A stretch of 64,000 nucleotides of DNA from G963664835 sp965220775 (GCA_965220775.1 OZ244845.1:2294001-2358000); one strand, 5' to 3'. Shown: positions 36,648 to 46,179, numbered from the stretch's first letter. Numbers and translations are program-made. The notes: generated by a model not told the origin, from the sequence alone.

Positions 36648-38621
36648 TTAGCCGACGCGCTTCCATATGTCGCCACCAAGTGTGGCGGCAAATACTGTCC
36701 GGTCTTCCGAGTAGTTAGGCGACGGCTGCACCGATACAACCGAGAGAATTGACAATCCCTGGCTTATATCGTGCCAGCCCAGACCACCTGTCTGCGACAT
36801 GTATACGCCGGTGCTAGTTGCGGCGAAAAGTGTCTCGTCGTTATTGTAGTTTGGCGAAGCCACCACCGAGACAACGCTCGTCGTACCCTGGCCCACTCGC
36901 TCTCCCATCCATAGCTGACGACGACCCGCTCTGCTAACGTCGGCGGAGCGACGCAGCGGCCGAAACACACGGTTTCGCGAGCCGGCAAAAACTGATTGAT
37001 CGCGGGGGTAGGATGGCGGCACCAACACGGTGATCCAGTAGGAGCCACCGCCCTGCGACATCAGGGTGTCCCAACTCTTGCCAAAGTCCTGGGATTTCCA
37101 TACTCCGATACCAATCTCGCCGTTACTGCGTTGCTCTCGTACTCCGATGACGAGCGTACGGTCATTTGAGAAATCAGGAGAAAACGAGGCGACGGCAATA
37201 CCGTAGTTCTGGTATGGAAAATACAAATCGCGCCAACTATCGCCCCCGTCCTCTGTAACGACCATCTCCCCACGAGCAGGGCAGGCAATGACTGTTCCGT
37301 CCTCGACAAAACTAGGGGATACACTTATTGAGTTGTACGGTATTTCGGCGATGTCGGGAGCCATGCGCTGCCACTCTTCACCGGCCAACTTACTCTTATA
37401 AAGTCCGATGCCGGCGGCGCAGAATACCGTGCGGTCATCGGCGAAAGCGGGAGAAAGGGCAATCGCGCCGACTTGGTATGAACCCAAACCGTCGACGATT
37501 GATTCCCAGGTCTCGCCTCCATCAGTAGACCGGCCGATACCGTCTTCTAGATAACCGGCAAACATTGTCTGATCGGATTCGAATTGGGGGGACAGCGTTA
37601 GGGAAACCAAGGCCCTGGCCGAGGGCTGGTTTTGAACCTCTGTCCATTCCGACCCGCCATCCTTCGATCCAATCAAGCCCTGTGACGCCACGCCGGCGTG
37701 CACAGTTGAGTCGCGCTCAAAATCTGAGCTTAAGCCGACCACCATTGTGCCGGCACCGCCATACACTTGCTCCCAACTCGCACCTTGATCTTTGGAACGA
37801 TATATGCCGCTTGGTGTAGCGACCAGAATATTGCCTTCGTCCCCAGGTGCCGGCGATACGGCGATTGAATTCACACAGAGGTCACTGAGACCTTCGTTGA
37901 CCTGTTCCCACTTGCGTGCTGCGTCCGTCGAGCGCAGGACGCCGTGCTCTTCAGTTCCCAGATAGACGGTCCGATCAGATGCGAAATTGGGCGAGAATGC
38001 AACGGCTTGGGCAGCGCCCTCAATGGGCAAGCGAACTTCTCGCCAAGCCCTTCCCTGGTTTCGGGTTCTGAACAATCCGGAGGTTGTCGCGGCCAATGCC
38101 ACCTCATCCTCGGCAAATTCGGGTGAAACCGCCAGAGCTATGACGTTCAACTCCATCAAGCCGAAGTTGGAGGCACTCCAAGTACGACCGCGGTTGTTAG
38201 AAATGTAGACGCCGTCTTTGTCGGTGCCGGCTATGAGCAATCCGTCTTCGTCGTAGTTCGGCGAAACTGCGATCGCAGTCAAATTGGGTCGAGTCCGCCA
38301 GACCGGCAAGGCCACCCAGGTGGCGCCACGGTCAATCGAGTAGTGGATCCCGCCCTCGCCAGCGCCGATAAAGATCGTGTTGTCGCTCGCGAAGTTCGGC
38401 GAGAATATGACCGAGTTCACGAACGGACTGGTGACCCCGTGATTCGCGAATCGCCAGGTATCGCCGCCATCGGTCGAGATATGCAAGCCGGCCAAGGAGC
38501 CAATGGCGATCACCCGGTCCTGGGCAAAGTTTGGCGAGTAAGCGACGCAAGTGATTGTTCCGCCAGGAACACCACCTACTCGCGTCCACCCTTTCGGTTC
38601 TACGGTCGTCGCTTCACTCAT
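36648..38621 (-). CDS. BNR/YCF48-like beta-propeller repeat protein
   Basis: 657 residues built from about a dozen repeats of roughly 45 residues, each with an ISTDGGDTW-like Asp-box turn and an SPNFAxDxTxFxG-like strand. Such repeats fold as beta-propellers (sialidase, sortilin or Ycf48 type). No signal peptide, lipobox or TM helix is seen, so it looks cytoplasmic, unusual for this repeat class. The ATG at 38621 follows AAGGGTGG; a TTG six codons upstream also exists. It converges with the VWA gene (17 bp apart) and lies after the divergent chaperonin on the same strand (113 bp). Role unknown; a scaffold for protein assembly is only an analogy with Ycf48. Confidence 0.82.
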   Translation of the reverse strand: MSEATTVEPKGWTRVGGVPGGTITCVAYSPNFAQDRVIAIGSLAGLHISTDGGDTWRFANHGVTSPFVNSVIFSPNFASDNTIFIGAGEGGIHYSIDRGATWVALPVWRTRPNLTAIAVSPNYDEDGLLIAGTDKDGVYISNNRGRTWSASNFGLMELNVIALAVSPEFAEDEVALAATTSGLFRTRNQGRAWREVRLPIEGAAQAVAFSPNFASDRTVYLGTEEHGVLRSTDAARKWEQVNEGLSDLCVNSIAVSPAPGDEGNILVATPSGIYRSKDQGASWEQVYGGAGTMVVGLSSDFERDSTVHAGVASQGLIGSKDGGSEWTEVQNQPSARALVSLTLSPQFESDQTMFAGYLEDGIGRSTDGGETWESIVDGLGSYQVGAIALSPAFADDRTVFCAAGIGLYKSKLAGEEWQRMAPDIAEIPYNSISVSPSFVEDGTVIACPARGEMVVTEDGGDSWRDLYFPYQNYGIAVASFSPDFSNDRTLVIGVREQRSNGEIGIGVWKSQDFGKSWDTLMSQGGGSYWITVLVPPSYPRDQSVFAGSRNRVFRPLRRSADVSRAGRRQLWMGERVGQGTTSVVSVVASPNYNNDETLFAATSTGVYMSQTGGLGWHDISQGLSILSVVSVQPSPNYSEDRTVFAATLGGDIWKRVG

Positions 38622-38734
38622 TAACGATCCACCCTTCAAATGTCTTAAATATGCGCGCTCGACGCGTTCAAAGTAACTTCAAGTCAGGATTCAAGCAGTC
38701 TCATCTCGCCGGCTGAATCAAGCGTACCGGCATT

Positions 38735-40366
38735 CTAGCCCAAGGTCAGCGCGTTGGGATCTAACCAGTTTTCCTTGTCGAATACCAAAGCCTCGGTACT
38801 CAATGCCATAAGGCTGTTACTTACCGAGTAGGAAATGGCCTTGAGGACGATCCTGGTTGGATCTATGACGCCACTATCGCGCATGTCTTCGAATTCGCCG
38901 GTGAGGACGTTGAGTCCCCAGCCTAGGGGCCGCTCTTCAACCCGACGAACGGTTGCGCTCGCTTCGTAGCCAGCGTTCTCGGCTATGGCGCGCATTGGCT
39001 CCTCGAGAGCGCGAGCCAGGATACGGAACGCGGCCGCCTCTTCTTCATTCTCGGGCACCAATTCCCCGACGGCCTTGGCCGCCGCCAGATAGGTCGCGCC
39101 ACCACCCGGCACCGTTCCCGTTTCGATGGCCGCTCGAACCGTCTTGACGGCAAACTCGGCTAGTTTCTGCTTGATTTCCTGCCCCGGTTCAGTCGGATCC
39201 CCAATCTTGAGGATGCCAACACCACCTGCTAGTTTGCCGAGGCGTTCGATCCATTTACCCTGCTCGTACTCGTCAGTCATCTCTGGGATTTCGGACTTGA
39301 CTTGATTGATACGCTCGCGAATCGCGACCGGGTCGCCGAGGCCGCCCACGATCGTATGGAAGTACTGATTCGCCCAAACTCGACGGGCCTTCCCTAGGTC
39401 ATGGATTTTTGCTTCCGCCACCATCTCGCCGGCGTCATCGTTGAACACCCGGCCTCCCGTCACGATTGCCATATCTTCCAAGATGCCGATTCGCCTTTCA
39501 CCTACGCCCGGCGCCTTCATCGCTACCGAATTGAGCTTGCCTTGTTCTTTGTTGATAACCAGCAGGCCAAGCGCCTCTTCTTGGATGCTACCGGCTATGA
39601 TCGCCAGATTCTTTTCTCCAGCAGACAGAACGGTATTCATCAATGGGATAATGTCTTCTGCATCTTTTATGTGGGCGTCCGTGAATATTATCCGGGCATT
39701 TTCGAGAACACACTCGGTGTCGTCGTCGTCATTAGCGAACTTAGGCGACAGCCAACCAGAGTCCCACTGCATGCCCTCCATATACTCGCGTTCGACCTTT
39801 ACACTATGCGATTTCTGGACCACAATCGAGCCTTCGGGACCTATCACCTCGTAGATCTCGGTGACATAATTCCCGATCTTCTTGTCACCAGTCACCATTT
39901 CAGCCAGATGTCCCAGCACGTCGGGATCGTCGTCGGCCGGTTGGGACAGGGACTCGACTTCTTCGAGGACGTGGGTCACGCCTTTTTCCAAGCCCTGGCG
40001 GAGGCGCATTGGATTACCGCCCGCCGCCACATACTTATTTGCCTCGTCCAGCAATACTTGAGATATGACGACCGCCGTCGCCGAACCGTCGCCGACTTCA
40101 TCGTGAATTCTCCAAGCCATCGTGCGCATGAGCATGAAGCCCATATCGACAAATGGGTCGGGCAATTGGATAGTGCGCCTAGCGATTACGCCGGCTTGAT
40201 CGAGTAATTCTGGCGGTTTGTCTGGCATCATACGGCCCATCGCCACCATTCTGGCAACTGGGCCGATTGTAGGTCGCACTAAGTTGCCCATCAGGTCCAC
40301 ACCTTCTTTGAACAGCTTGCGCGCGTCCGGCGACAATTTTACGTAGGTGTCGACAGGTACGGACAT
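38735..40366 (-). CDS. Divergent GroEL-like chaperonin lacking two ATPase aspartates
   Basis: 543 residues, alignable end to end with GroEL but strongly diverged. TIGPVARMV replaces TLGPKGRNV; the Asp-52 position (DGVTVA in the copy at 11648) reads QAGVIA, with Ala-58; GDGTTTA becomes GDGSATA, keeping the Asp-87 equivalent (D93); and the Asp-398 position (RVEDALSAT) reads KLAEFAVKT, with Phe-405. PGGGATY and the Asp in GVIDPTRI are kept. The Gly-Gly-Met tail is missing. Asp-52 and Asp-398 drive ATP hydrolysis in GroEL (established), so this protein probably binds nucleotide but hydrolyses slowly or not at all. No groES is adjacent. Neighbours are the BNR protein and the AAA/VWA pair. Confidence 0.9.
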   Translation of the reverse strand: MSVPVDTYVKLSPDARKLFKEGVDLMGNLVRPTIGPVARMVAMGRMMPDKPPELLDQAGVIARRTIQLPDPFVDMGFMLMRTMAWRIHDEVGDGSATAVVISQVLLDEANKYVAAGGNPMRLRQGLEKGVTHVLEEVESLSQPADDDPDVLGHLAEMVTGDKKIGNYVTEIYEVIGPEGSIVVQKSHSVKVEREYMEGMQWDSGWLSPKFANDDDDTECVLENARIIFTDAHIKDAEDIIPLMNTVLSAGEKNLAIIAGSIQEEALGLLVINKEQGKLNSVAMKAPGVGERRIGILEDMAIVTGGRVFNDDAGEMVAEAKIHDLGKARRVWANQYFHTIVGGLGDPVAIRERINQVKSEIPEMTDEYEQGKWIERLGKLAGGVGILKIGDPTEPGQEIKQKLAEFAVKTVRAAIETGTVPGGGATYLAAAKAVGELVPENEEEAAAFRILARALEEPMRAIAENAGYEASATVRRVEERPLGWGLNVLTGEFEDMRDSGVIDPTRIVLKAISYSVSNSLMALSTEALVFDKENWLDPNALTLG

Positions 40367-41124
40367 GAACTAGCGCCCCCTTGTCTGGTTTTTTGGCACA
40401 ACTTTCGAATTCTATCGGAAAAACCAATGCCGCGCCACTTCATTTTTCGACCGGCATAGTATAGCGCCTGGAGGAAAAATCAATTCTTGCAAAACCATTA
40501 AAGGGCCGGCAATTTCCTCGTCAACTGGTCGGGTGCCGGCGCATGGGGTTTGCGAAACCGCGGGTGATCGCGAGTGCGATTGTTACGCGCTCTCCTGTCG
40601 GCTATGCAGGAGGGTTTCTGGAGTCGTGCCGCCTGTGAATCACGATGACTGTTCGGGGGCGCCAGGACGGAGATCAAATCAGGGGCGCCCGGCGTTACAA
40701 TTAGGGCGGGTTACCCGCTATGGCATTGGCTGGGGACAAGCCCCAGAGCTACATGTTCCCCCTTCACTATTCGGCCGTAAACTCACGGGTTGACAAGTCT
40801 TAGGTGTGGGGAAGCGCCCTCCAGGTTGAATGGAGCGTCTATCTTAATAGTAATGACCAAGTGGGTTGCCGGAATGCAGGGTCCCGCCAACGTGACCGGG
40901 AACTCTGTCTATTTATCCAAGACTGAAACACTCCTAATCCGGGTCGCCCTATAGTGTTAAATAAGCGTTAAGGCATCGGGACAACCCCACTTCAACGTAG
41001 TGAAGCGCCCGATTCCGAACGGTTACCTCATACAGAATCGCTGGCCGAACTCCTGGCTCTAAGCTACAATGCGGTTGATATCTCTCACCCGAAATACAGG
41101 CGGAACCTGCTTAACGAGGCACGC
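40367..41124. other. Intergenic region with REP element, between chaperonin and ispH
   Basis: 758 bp without a supported gene. It holds one ACAAG-loop REP element (40729-40755) and several short GC-rich inverted repeats. Promoters for the leftward chaperonin and the rightward ispH-ispG operon should lie here, but none is distinct enough to place. Confidence 0.5.
40729..40755 (+). repeat. ACAAG-loop REP element, copy B
   Basis: Stem CTGGGG/CCCCAG (40730-40735 with 40741-40746) around the loop ACAAG, then the tail AGCTACATG. One outermost pair is mismatched compared with copies A and D. Confidence 0.7.
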
Positions 41125-41976
41125 ATGGAAATAGTTGTTGCGCCTAAATTCGCCGGATTCTGTAATGGTGTAAAACGCGCTTGGAAGCTGGCGTTTCATG
41201 AGGCGGGCCAAAGCAGTGGCCCAATCTATCTGTCTGGCAAGTTGATACACAACGATCCGGCGATGAACGAACTCGGCAACATGGGTATCAAAGTCTTGGG
41301 GTCCGATGAAGCCCCGCCGGACGACGCTACGCTGATCGTCCGGGCCCACGGTGAAGGTCCTAATCTGTACCAACGGGCCGATCAGTTGGGCATGCGGACG
41401 GTCGACGCGACCTGCAGTATAGTCAGGGCGGTTCAACGCCGGGCTAGGGCGCTCGAACAAAGGGGATACCAAGTCATACTCTTCGGTCACAAGAACCACC
41501 CCGAAGCCAATGGAACGATCGCGTATACCGACCACGGGATTATCGTCGAGACACTGGAAGAAGCGCGACAACTCGGCTTCTATGATCGGATAGCTGGAAT
41601 CGCCCAGACTACTGCCGCGCAGTGGGAGTACGAGGAAGTAATAGAGGTTCTCAAGACGAAGTGCAACGAGTTGGAAGACCAAGGGCGCATATGTGGATGG
41701 ACGGTCCACGCCCAGAGGGAAGCGGAAGAGATGGCCAGCTCAGTTGACGCAATGGTCGTAGTTGGGGGCAAGGATAGCTCGAATACCAAACGGCTGGTAG
41801 AGGTGTGCTCGCGGCACTGTGCCTCGTACCAGATAGAGACGCTTGACGAGCTAATGCCAGAGTGGTTCGAGGGGCTTGGACGAGTCGGAGTGACAGCCGG
41901 CGCTTCCACGCGCGACCAAGACATAGAAGCTACCGTCGAGTGGCTATCGAACCTGGAAGCCGCAAGGGTGCACTAG
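41125..41976 (+). CDS. ispH: 4-hydroxy-3-methylbut-2-enyl diphosphate reductase
   Basis: 283 residues, family-typical. The [4Fe-4S] enzyme reduces HMBPP to IPP and DMAPP, last step of the MEP isoprenoid pathway. Three cluster cysteines are visible: Cys-13 in GFCNGVKRA, Cys-97 in DATCSIV, Cys-190 in GRICGWT. Substrate-binding residues: H42 in IHND, H75 and E77 in RAHGEG, H125 with E127 in GHKNHPEA, and SSNT and GASTRD near the C-terminus. The third cysteine is followed by GWT instead of the common Asn/Asp-Ala-Thr, a modest variation. The stop codon abuts the ispG start directly, giving an ispH-ispG operon of consecutive pathway steps. Confidence 0.94.
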   Translation: MEIVVAPKFAGFCNGVKRAWKLAFHEAGQSSGPIYLSGKLIHNDPAMNELGNMGIKVLGSDEAPPDDATLIVRAHGEGPNLYQRADQLGMRTVDATCSIVRAVQRRARALEQRGYQVILFGHKNHPEANGTIAYTDHGIIVETLEEARQLGFYDRIAGIAQTTAAQWEYEEVIEVLKTKCNELEDQGRICGWTVHAQREAEEMASSVDAMVVVGGKDSSNTKRLVEVCSRHCASYQIETLDELMPEWFEGLGRVGVTAGASTRDQDIEATVEWLSNLEAARVH

Positions 41977-43131
41977 ATGATCGAGCGCAGGACCACGAGG
42001 CAGGTAATCGTCGGCGGGGTCACCGTCGGAGGCGATGCGCCAGTCCGGGTCCAGTCTATGTGCGACACCGACACACGGGACGTAGGACAGACGGTCGATC
42101 AGATCCATAAACTCGAAGAAGCCGGATGTGAGCTAATCCGGGTGGCGGTTCCGGACAAGAAAGCGGTTCAATCCCTGGGCACTATCAAGAGCCGCATAAA
42201 TATTCCGCTTATCGCCGATATACATTTCGACTATCTGCTAGCGCTTGAATCAATCCAACAGGGCGTAGACAAAGTCAGAATCAATCCGGGCAATATCTTC
42301 GTGCGTGCGGGCAAGAGTGGCATCGAGGAAGTTGTGCGAGCGGCAAAGACGGCCGGCATAGCGTTGCGTGTTGGCGTAAACGCCGGCTCGATTGAGCCGC
42401 GCCTGCTGGACAAATACGGATACCCGACGCCGGAAGCAGCTGTTGAGTCTGCCCTCGATCACATTGCGTTCTGTGAGGCGCTGGACTTTCAGGACATGAT
42501 CGTGTCGGTAAAGTTCAGCGAAGTGCCAAACATGATCTCCGCGTATTCGCAACTTTCTCAGCGGACGGACTATCCGCTGCACCTGGGTGTGACGGAGTCC
42601 GGAACATCGTGGAGCGGCACCGTCAAGTCATCGATAGGAATCGGCGCGTTATTGTCCCAAGGGATCGGCGATACAGTGCGAGTGTCTCTGACCACGCCGG
42701 ATAAGGCTGAAGAGGTGCGCGTCGGGTATGAGATGCTCAAGGCGCTGGAGATTCGCTCACACGGGCCGATGCTAACCGCCTGTCCGGGATGCGGCCGCTT
42801 GGACGTCGACCTCTTGAAGCTTACGAGCGATGTAGAGGAGGTCTTGGCCGAGGTCAAGTCGTCGTTGAAGGTTGCGGTAATGGGATGTGTCGTGAATGGG
42901 CCGGGCGAAGCGGCCGGCGCCGACCTTGCGGTGGTCGGAGGCAAAGGCCGGGGCGCCATCTACCGCCGGGGACGTCTAGTACGTACCACCGTCGAAGCTG
43001 GACTGGTGCCGGCTTTGGTCGAGGAGCTAGAGGCCTGGAATTCGAACGAAGGTCCAGAAGCGGCCTATGATGGCCCCACTAAGCGCGGTGGCAGTGGCAG
43101 GATATTGATTCCCGTGCAACAGAAGAGCTAG
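41977..43131 (+). CDS. ispG: 4-hydroxy-3-methylbut-2-en-1-yl diphosphate synthase
   Basis: 384 residues, the short bacterial GcpE form. It converts MEcPP to HMBPP, the step before IspH. N-terminal TIM-barrel features: VRVQSMCDTDTRD, LIRVAVPD, PLIADIHFDY, KVRINPGN. C-terminal iron-sulfur domain: TACPGCGR (two ligands), MGCVVNGPGE (third Cys and the Glu ligand). It starts immediately after the ispH stop, so the two genes are translationally linked. The ~40 residues after the family core, ending RILIPVQQKS, are a poorly conserved tail. Confidence 0.96.
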   Translation: MIERRTTRQVIVGGVTVGGDAPVRVQSMCDTDTRDVGQTVDQIHKLEEAGCELIRVAVPDKKAVQSLGTIKSRINIPLIADIHFDYLLALESIQQGVDKVRINPGNIFVRAGKSGIEEVVRAAKTAGIALRVGVNAGSIEPRLLDKYGYPTPEAAVESALDHIAFCEALDFQDMIVSVKFSEVPNMISAYSQLSQRTDYPLHLGVTESGTSWSGTVKSSIGIGALLSQGIGDTVRVSLTTPDKAEEVRVGYEMLKALEIRSHGPMLTACPGCGRLDVDLLKLTSDVEEVLAEVKSSLKVAVMGCVVNGPGEAAGADLAVVGGKGRGAIYRRGRLVRTTVEAGLVPALVEELEAWNSNEGPEAAYDGPTKRGGSGRILIPVQQKS

Positions 43132-43159
43132 GCTATCCATTGAGATCTAGGAGGAAAAA

Positions 43160-44005
43160 TTGACAGTAGAAACGATCTCTAGACCAGGATATTTGCTGTC
43201 GAAAGAGGAACATCAGCATTTCGACGCGATGGGATTCCTCGTTTTTCGCCAGCTGTTTGCACCGAGCGAGATGGCCGAGATAGATGCCGCGTTCATGCGA
43301 GTCATAAGCGGCCCGGCGAAAGAGCTAGGATACGATGGGACTTCGCGCCTATCGGTAGTTCCCACGATCGAGGGTGATGACCGGCTCAGGGAGCTCTTCG
43401 ACGACAATCGAATCAACGACATTGTCGACGGTCTACTTGGAGACGACTGTATATACCACGGATCCGACGGCAACTTCTACGTTGGTAACACAAACTGGCA
43501 TCCCGACGGCGGCGCGCCCGAGTACCGGACGATCAAAGTGGCCTTCTACCTTGATCCGGTTGGCGAAAACTCCGGCTGCCTGAACATCATCCCAGGGAGT
43601 CATCTCCATAAATTCCATACGGGTATACATCAGGCGATCAACGCGGGAACCTACGACCGCAGCTCGCCGGACCTGCCCGGTCGATATCCGCTGGTTTCCG
43701 AGCCAGGGGACGTGGTCGTATTTCATCACGGCGTTTGGCATTCTTCTTGGGGCGGAAAGACCGGACGACGTATGTTCACCATCAACTACGATACGAATCC
43801 GATCACGCCTTGGCAGGAAACTTATATGAAGGGCCTGATTCGAGCGATTACCCACAAAACCCGTAAGGACCGGCGAATCTACACGGAACGCATGATGGAG
43901 ACGGCCGATGAGCGTCGGATGAGAAAGCTGAGCAAGCTCATCGAGTGGGGCTATCAGGATGAATCACTCCTGCCGATGGACAAGCCATACTCCTGGGTTT
44001 ATTAG
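43160..44005 (+). CDS. Phytanoyl-CoA dioxygenase (PhyH) family protein, copy 2
   Basis: 281 residues. Fe(II)/2-oxoglutarate oxygenase core: TNWHPDGGAP with H114-x-D116, KVAFYLDPV and NIIPGSHLH strands, HHGVWHSSWGG with distal H194, and TGRRMF with the basic residues for 2-oxoglutarate. TTG start at 43160 chosen because a strong TAGGAGGAAAAA site precedes it. It lies 28 bp after ispG on the same strand and could be co-transcribed. C-terminal ~50 residues (KTRKDRRIYTERMMETADERRM) are basic and helical. Substrate unknown; it differs enough from the copies at 30273 and 60704 to have its own substrate. Confidence 0.9.
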   Translation: MTVETISRPGYLLSKEEHQHFDAMGFLVFRQLFAPSEMAEIDAAFMRVISGPAKELGYDGTSRLSVVPTIEGDDRLRELFDDNRINDIVDGLLGDDCIYHGSDGNFYVGNTNWHPDGGAPEYRTIKVAFYLDPVGENSGCLNIIPGSHLHKFHTGIHQAINAGTYDRSSPDLPGRYPLVSEPGDVVVFHHGVWHSSWGGKTGRRMFTINYDTNPITPWQETYMKGLIRAITHKTRKDRRIYTERMMETADERRMRKLSKLIEWGYQDESLLPMDKPYSWVY

Positions 44006-44260
44006 GTTCGGTGCGGGTTCCCCTTCCTCGAACCGATTGAACCAGATTCGCGTCGATCGGCGGTGTGTTCTCTGCACGCCGGACGGTCGCTGAGCCTCAA
44101 TCTCCCCTCAAGAATACGGCTTAGCACGCGACGATGCTCCTCACGACTTCAAGACGACCTGATCTCTAAGGCGCCGAATACGCTACGGAGAGCTCTACAA
44201 AATGAATCTCCCATCGGCGGACGCTAAGACAGCTTTCCCTGTGGGAGGCTGCTAACTCCG

Positions 44261-45655
44261 ATGAGTGAAACTGGTATTTCTGAACTGACGAGAATACTGC
44301 CACCGGAGCGCGTTACGAACGATCCAACGGAGCTTACCGTTTACGGTTACGACGGCACCTGGCTGGAGCACCGGCCGGACGTTGCGGTATCGGTGTTGAG
44401 CGCGGATGAAGTGGCGGGGGTTCTGCGGTGGGCGAACCGACACCAGATTCCGGTTGTGCCCCGCGGCGCGGGCAGCGGGTTGGCCGGCGGCTCGGTGCCG
44501 ATATCCGGGGGTGTCGTGCTCAACACGACTCTGATGACGCGCATAGAGAGCATCGATCGCCGGACGATGCGGGCCGTCGTCGAGCCGGGGGTGGTCAATG
44601 CGGACCTCCAAGCCGCGGCGGAGAAGGAGGGATTGTTCTATCCGCCCGACCCGGCCAGCCTGCGCCAATCGACGATCGGCGGCAACGTCGCGACCGGCGC
44701 CAGCGGGCCCAGGTGTCTCAAGTACGGGGGCACCCGCGAGTATGTCGTTGGCCTGGAGGTAGTGATCCCCACCGGCGAAATCATCCACACTGACGCAACC
44801 CGCGGCAATCCGTTCGATTTGACGCGTCTGTTTATCGGTTCCGAAGGCACTCTGGGGGTCATCACGGACATCACTCTGCGCCTGATATCGAAGCCACCGG
44901 TACGGGGCACCGTGATGGCCACTTTCGCCAGCTTGGACCAGGCCAGTGCCGCGGTGGATGCGATACTGGGCGCCGGCGTAGAACCACTTGCCTTGGAAAT
45001 GATGGACCAGACGACCCTCAAGTGCGTCGAAATGCACCTGAAATCGGGCCTGCCCCTCGACATGGCGGCGATGCTATTGATCGAGGTCGACGGCGATGAC
45101 CATTCCGTATCCGACCAAATGGCAGTGGTTGTCGAGGAGTGCAGCACGAGTGAAGCAGTGGAGGTCCGGCCGGCCGGCGATGACGCCGAGGCCCAGGAGC
45201 TGTGGAAGATTCGCCGATCGACCTCGTCCTCGTTCGGGCGCATGTATCCGAACAAGCTGGGCGAGGACATCTCCGTTCCGCGAAGCGCGATACCGGAGAT
45301 TGTCCGGCGTATACAGGGGATAGCACAGGAATACCGCCTGGATATACCGCTGTTCGGCCATATAGGCGACGGCAACTTGCATCCAAACGTACTCTGTGAC
45401 CTCCGCGACAGCGCCCAAATGGAAAGAGTCGTAAAGGCGGCGCAAGAGATCTTCATCTCAGCCATCGAGCTGGACGGAACTCTATCCGGCGAACACGGGA
45501 TTGGCCTGCTCAAGCGAGAGTTCGTTCGAATGAGCCTCGATCCTGAACTGGTGGACCTGATGCAGGAGATCAAGTCGTCATTCGATCCGAACAACATCTT
45601 GAATCCTGGCAAGGTGCTTTCAGGAACCTCGTCCGAATCGGGGCAACGAGATTGA
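44261..45655 (+). CDS. FAD-linked oxidase, GlcD/D-lactate dehydrogenase type
   Basis: 464 residues, standard length for the family. N-terminal PCMH FAD-binding domain: VVPRGAGSGLAGGSVP (about residues 66-81), STIGGNVATGASGPRCLKYG, LFIGSEGTLGVIT. C-terminal oxidase domain with GHIGDGNLHPN and GEHGIGLLKREF, which hold metal/substrate ligands in glycolate and D-lactate oxidoreductases. It oxidises a 2-hydroxy acid to a 2-keto acid, passing electrons via FAD. No GlcE or GlcF subunit is adjacent. ATG at 44261 follows a GGGAGG site. The GNAT gene overlaps its stop. Long open frames on the opposite strand are a codon-composition shadow. Confidence 0.9.
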   Translation: MSETGISELTRILPPERVTNDPTELTVYGYDGTWLEHRPDVAVSVLSADEVAGVLRWANRHQIPVVPRGAGSGLAGGSVPISGGVVLNTTLMTRIESIDRRTMRAVVEPGVVNADLQAAAEKEGLFYPPDPASLRQSTIGGNVATGASGPRCLKYGGTREYVVGLEVVIPTGEIIHTDATRGNPFDLTRLFIGSEGTLGVITDITLRLISKPPVRGTVMATFASLDQASAAVDAILGAGVEPLALEMMDQTTLKCVEMHLKSGLPLDMAAMLLIEVDGDDHSVSDQMAVVVEECSTSEAVEVRPAGDDAEAQELWKIRRSTSSSFGRMYPNKLGEDISVPRSAIPEIVRRIQGIAQEYRLDIPLFGHIGDGNLHPNVLCDLRDSAQMERVVKAAQEIFISAIELDGTLSGEHGIGLLKREFVRMSLDPELVDLMQEIKSSFDPNNILNPGKVLSGTSSESGQRD

Positions 45656-46179
45656 ATGAATCTCCGCACGATAACGCTCCTGATCCGAGCAGGCAAATGA
45701 ATATTGAGATACGAAAGGCCGGGATCCGGGAGAAGCCTGTCCTCCGAAACCTCATGGAGCTGTACAGATACGATTCCAGCGAGTTTGACGGCGAGGACGT
45801 TGGCGAGCACGGTCTATTCGTTTACAGATACTTCGATCATTTTTGGACTGAGCCGGGACGTCACGCCTTCCTCGTGAGAGTGGACGGCAGGCTGGCCGGA
45901 TTCGCTTTCGTCCGAGGAATTGGAGTTGACGAAGGCGAGAGTATTCACTCGATTGCCGAGTTCTTCATCATGCGAAAGTACCGGCGGCAGCGCATTGGGA
46001 CGACGGTGGCGCGTCGTATCCTCGATATGTTCCCGGGTAGATGGAGGGTGGCCGAGGAAGAAGCTAATACGCCGGCGCAGGCGTTCTGGCGGCAGGTGAT
46101 CTCTCGGTACACTCGAGGCAAGTTCAGAGAGATACGCGATGACGAATGGGACGTGCCTGTTCAGGAGTTCGGCAACTGA
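45652..46179 (+). CDS. GNAT-family N-acetyltransferase
   Basis: 175 residues from TTG at 45652, which overlaps the oxidase stop; an in-frame ATG at 45697 is the more likely start because the domain begins there with MNIEIRKAG. GNAT features: N-terminal RNLMELYRYDSSEF, then the acetyl-CoA loop MRKYRRQRIGTTVARRIL (motif A), then EEEANTPAQAFWRQVISRY near the end, a typical motif B. It transfers acetyl from acetyl-CoA to an amine on an unknown substrate. It overlaps the Nudix gene by 34 bp, so GlcD-like, GNAT and Nudix genes form one transcript. Confidence 0.84.
   Translation: MNESPHDNAPDPSRQMNIEIRKAGIREKPVLRNLMELYRYDSSEFDGEDVGEHGLFVYRYFDHFWTEPGRHAFLVRVDGRLAGFAFVRGIGVDEGESIHSIAEFFIMRKYRRQRIGTTVARRILDMFPGRWRVAEEEANTPAQAFWRQVISRYTRGKFREIRDDEWDVPVQEFGN

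Noticed and set aside
39401..40207. A 268-codon plus-strand frame opposite the divergent chaperonin
   Set aside because: It is the antisense shadow of a well-supported coding gene, with no ribosome site or recognisable features.
44638..45810. A 390-codon minus-strand frame opposite the GlcD-like gene
   Set aside because: Antisense shadow caused by GC-biased third positions; Ser/Arg/Pro-rich translation without motifs.
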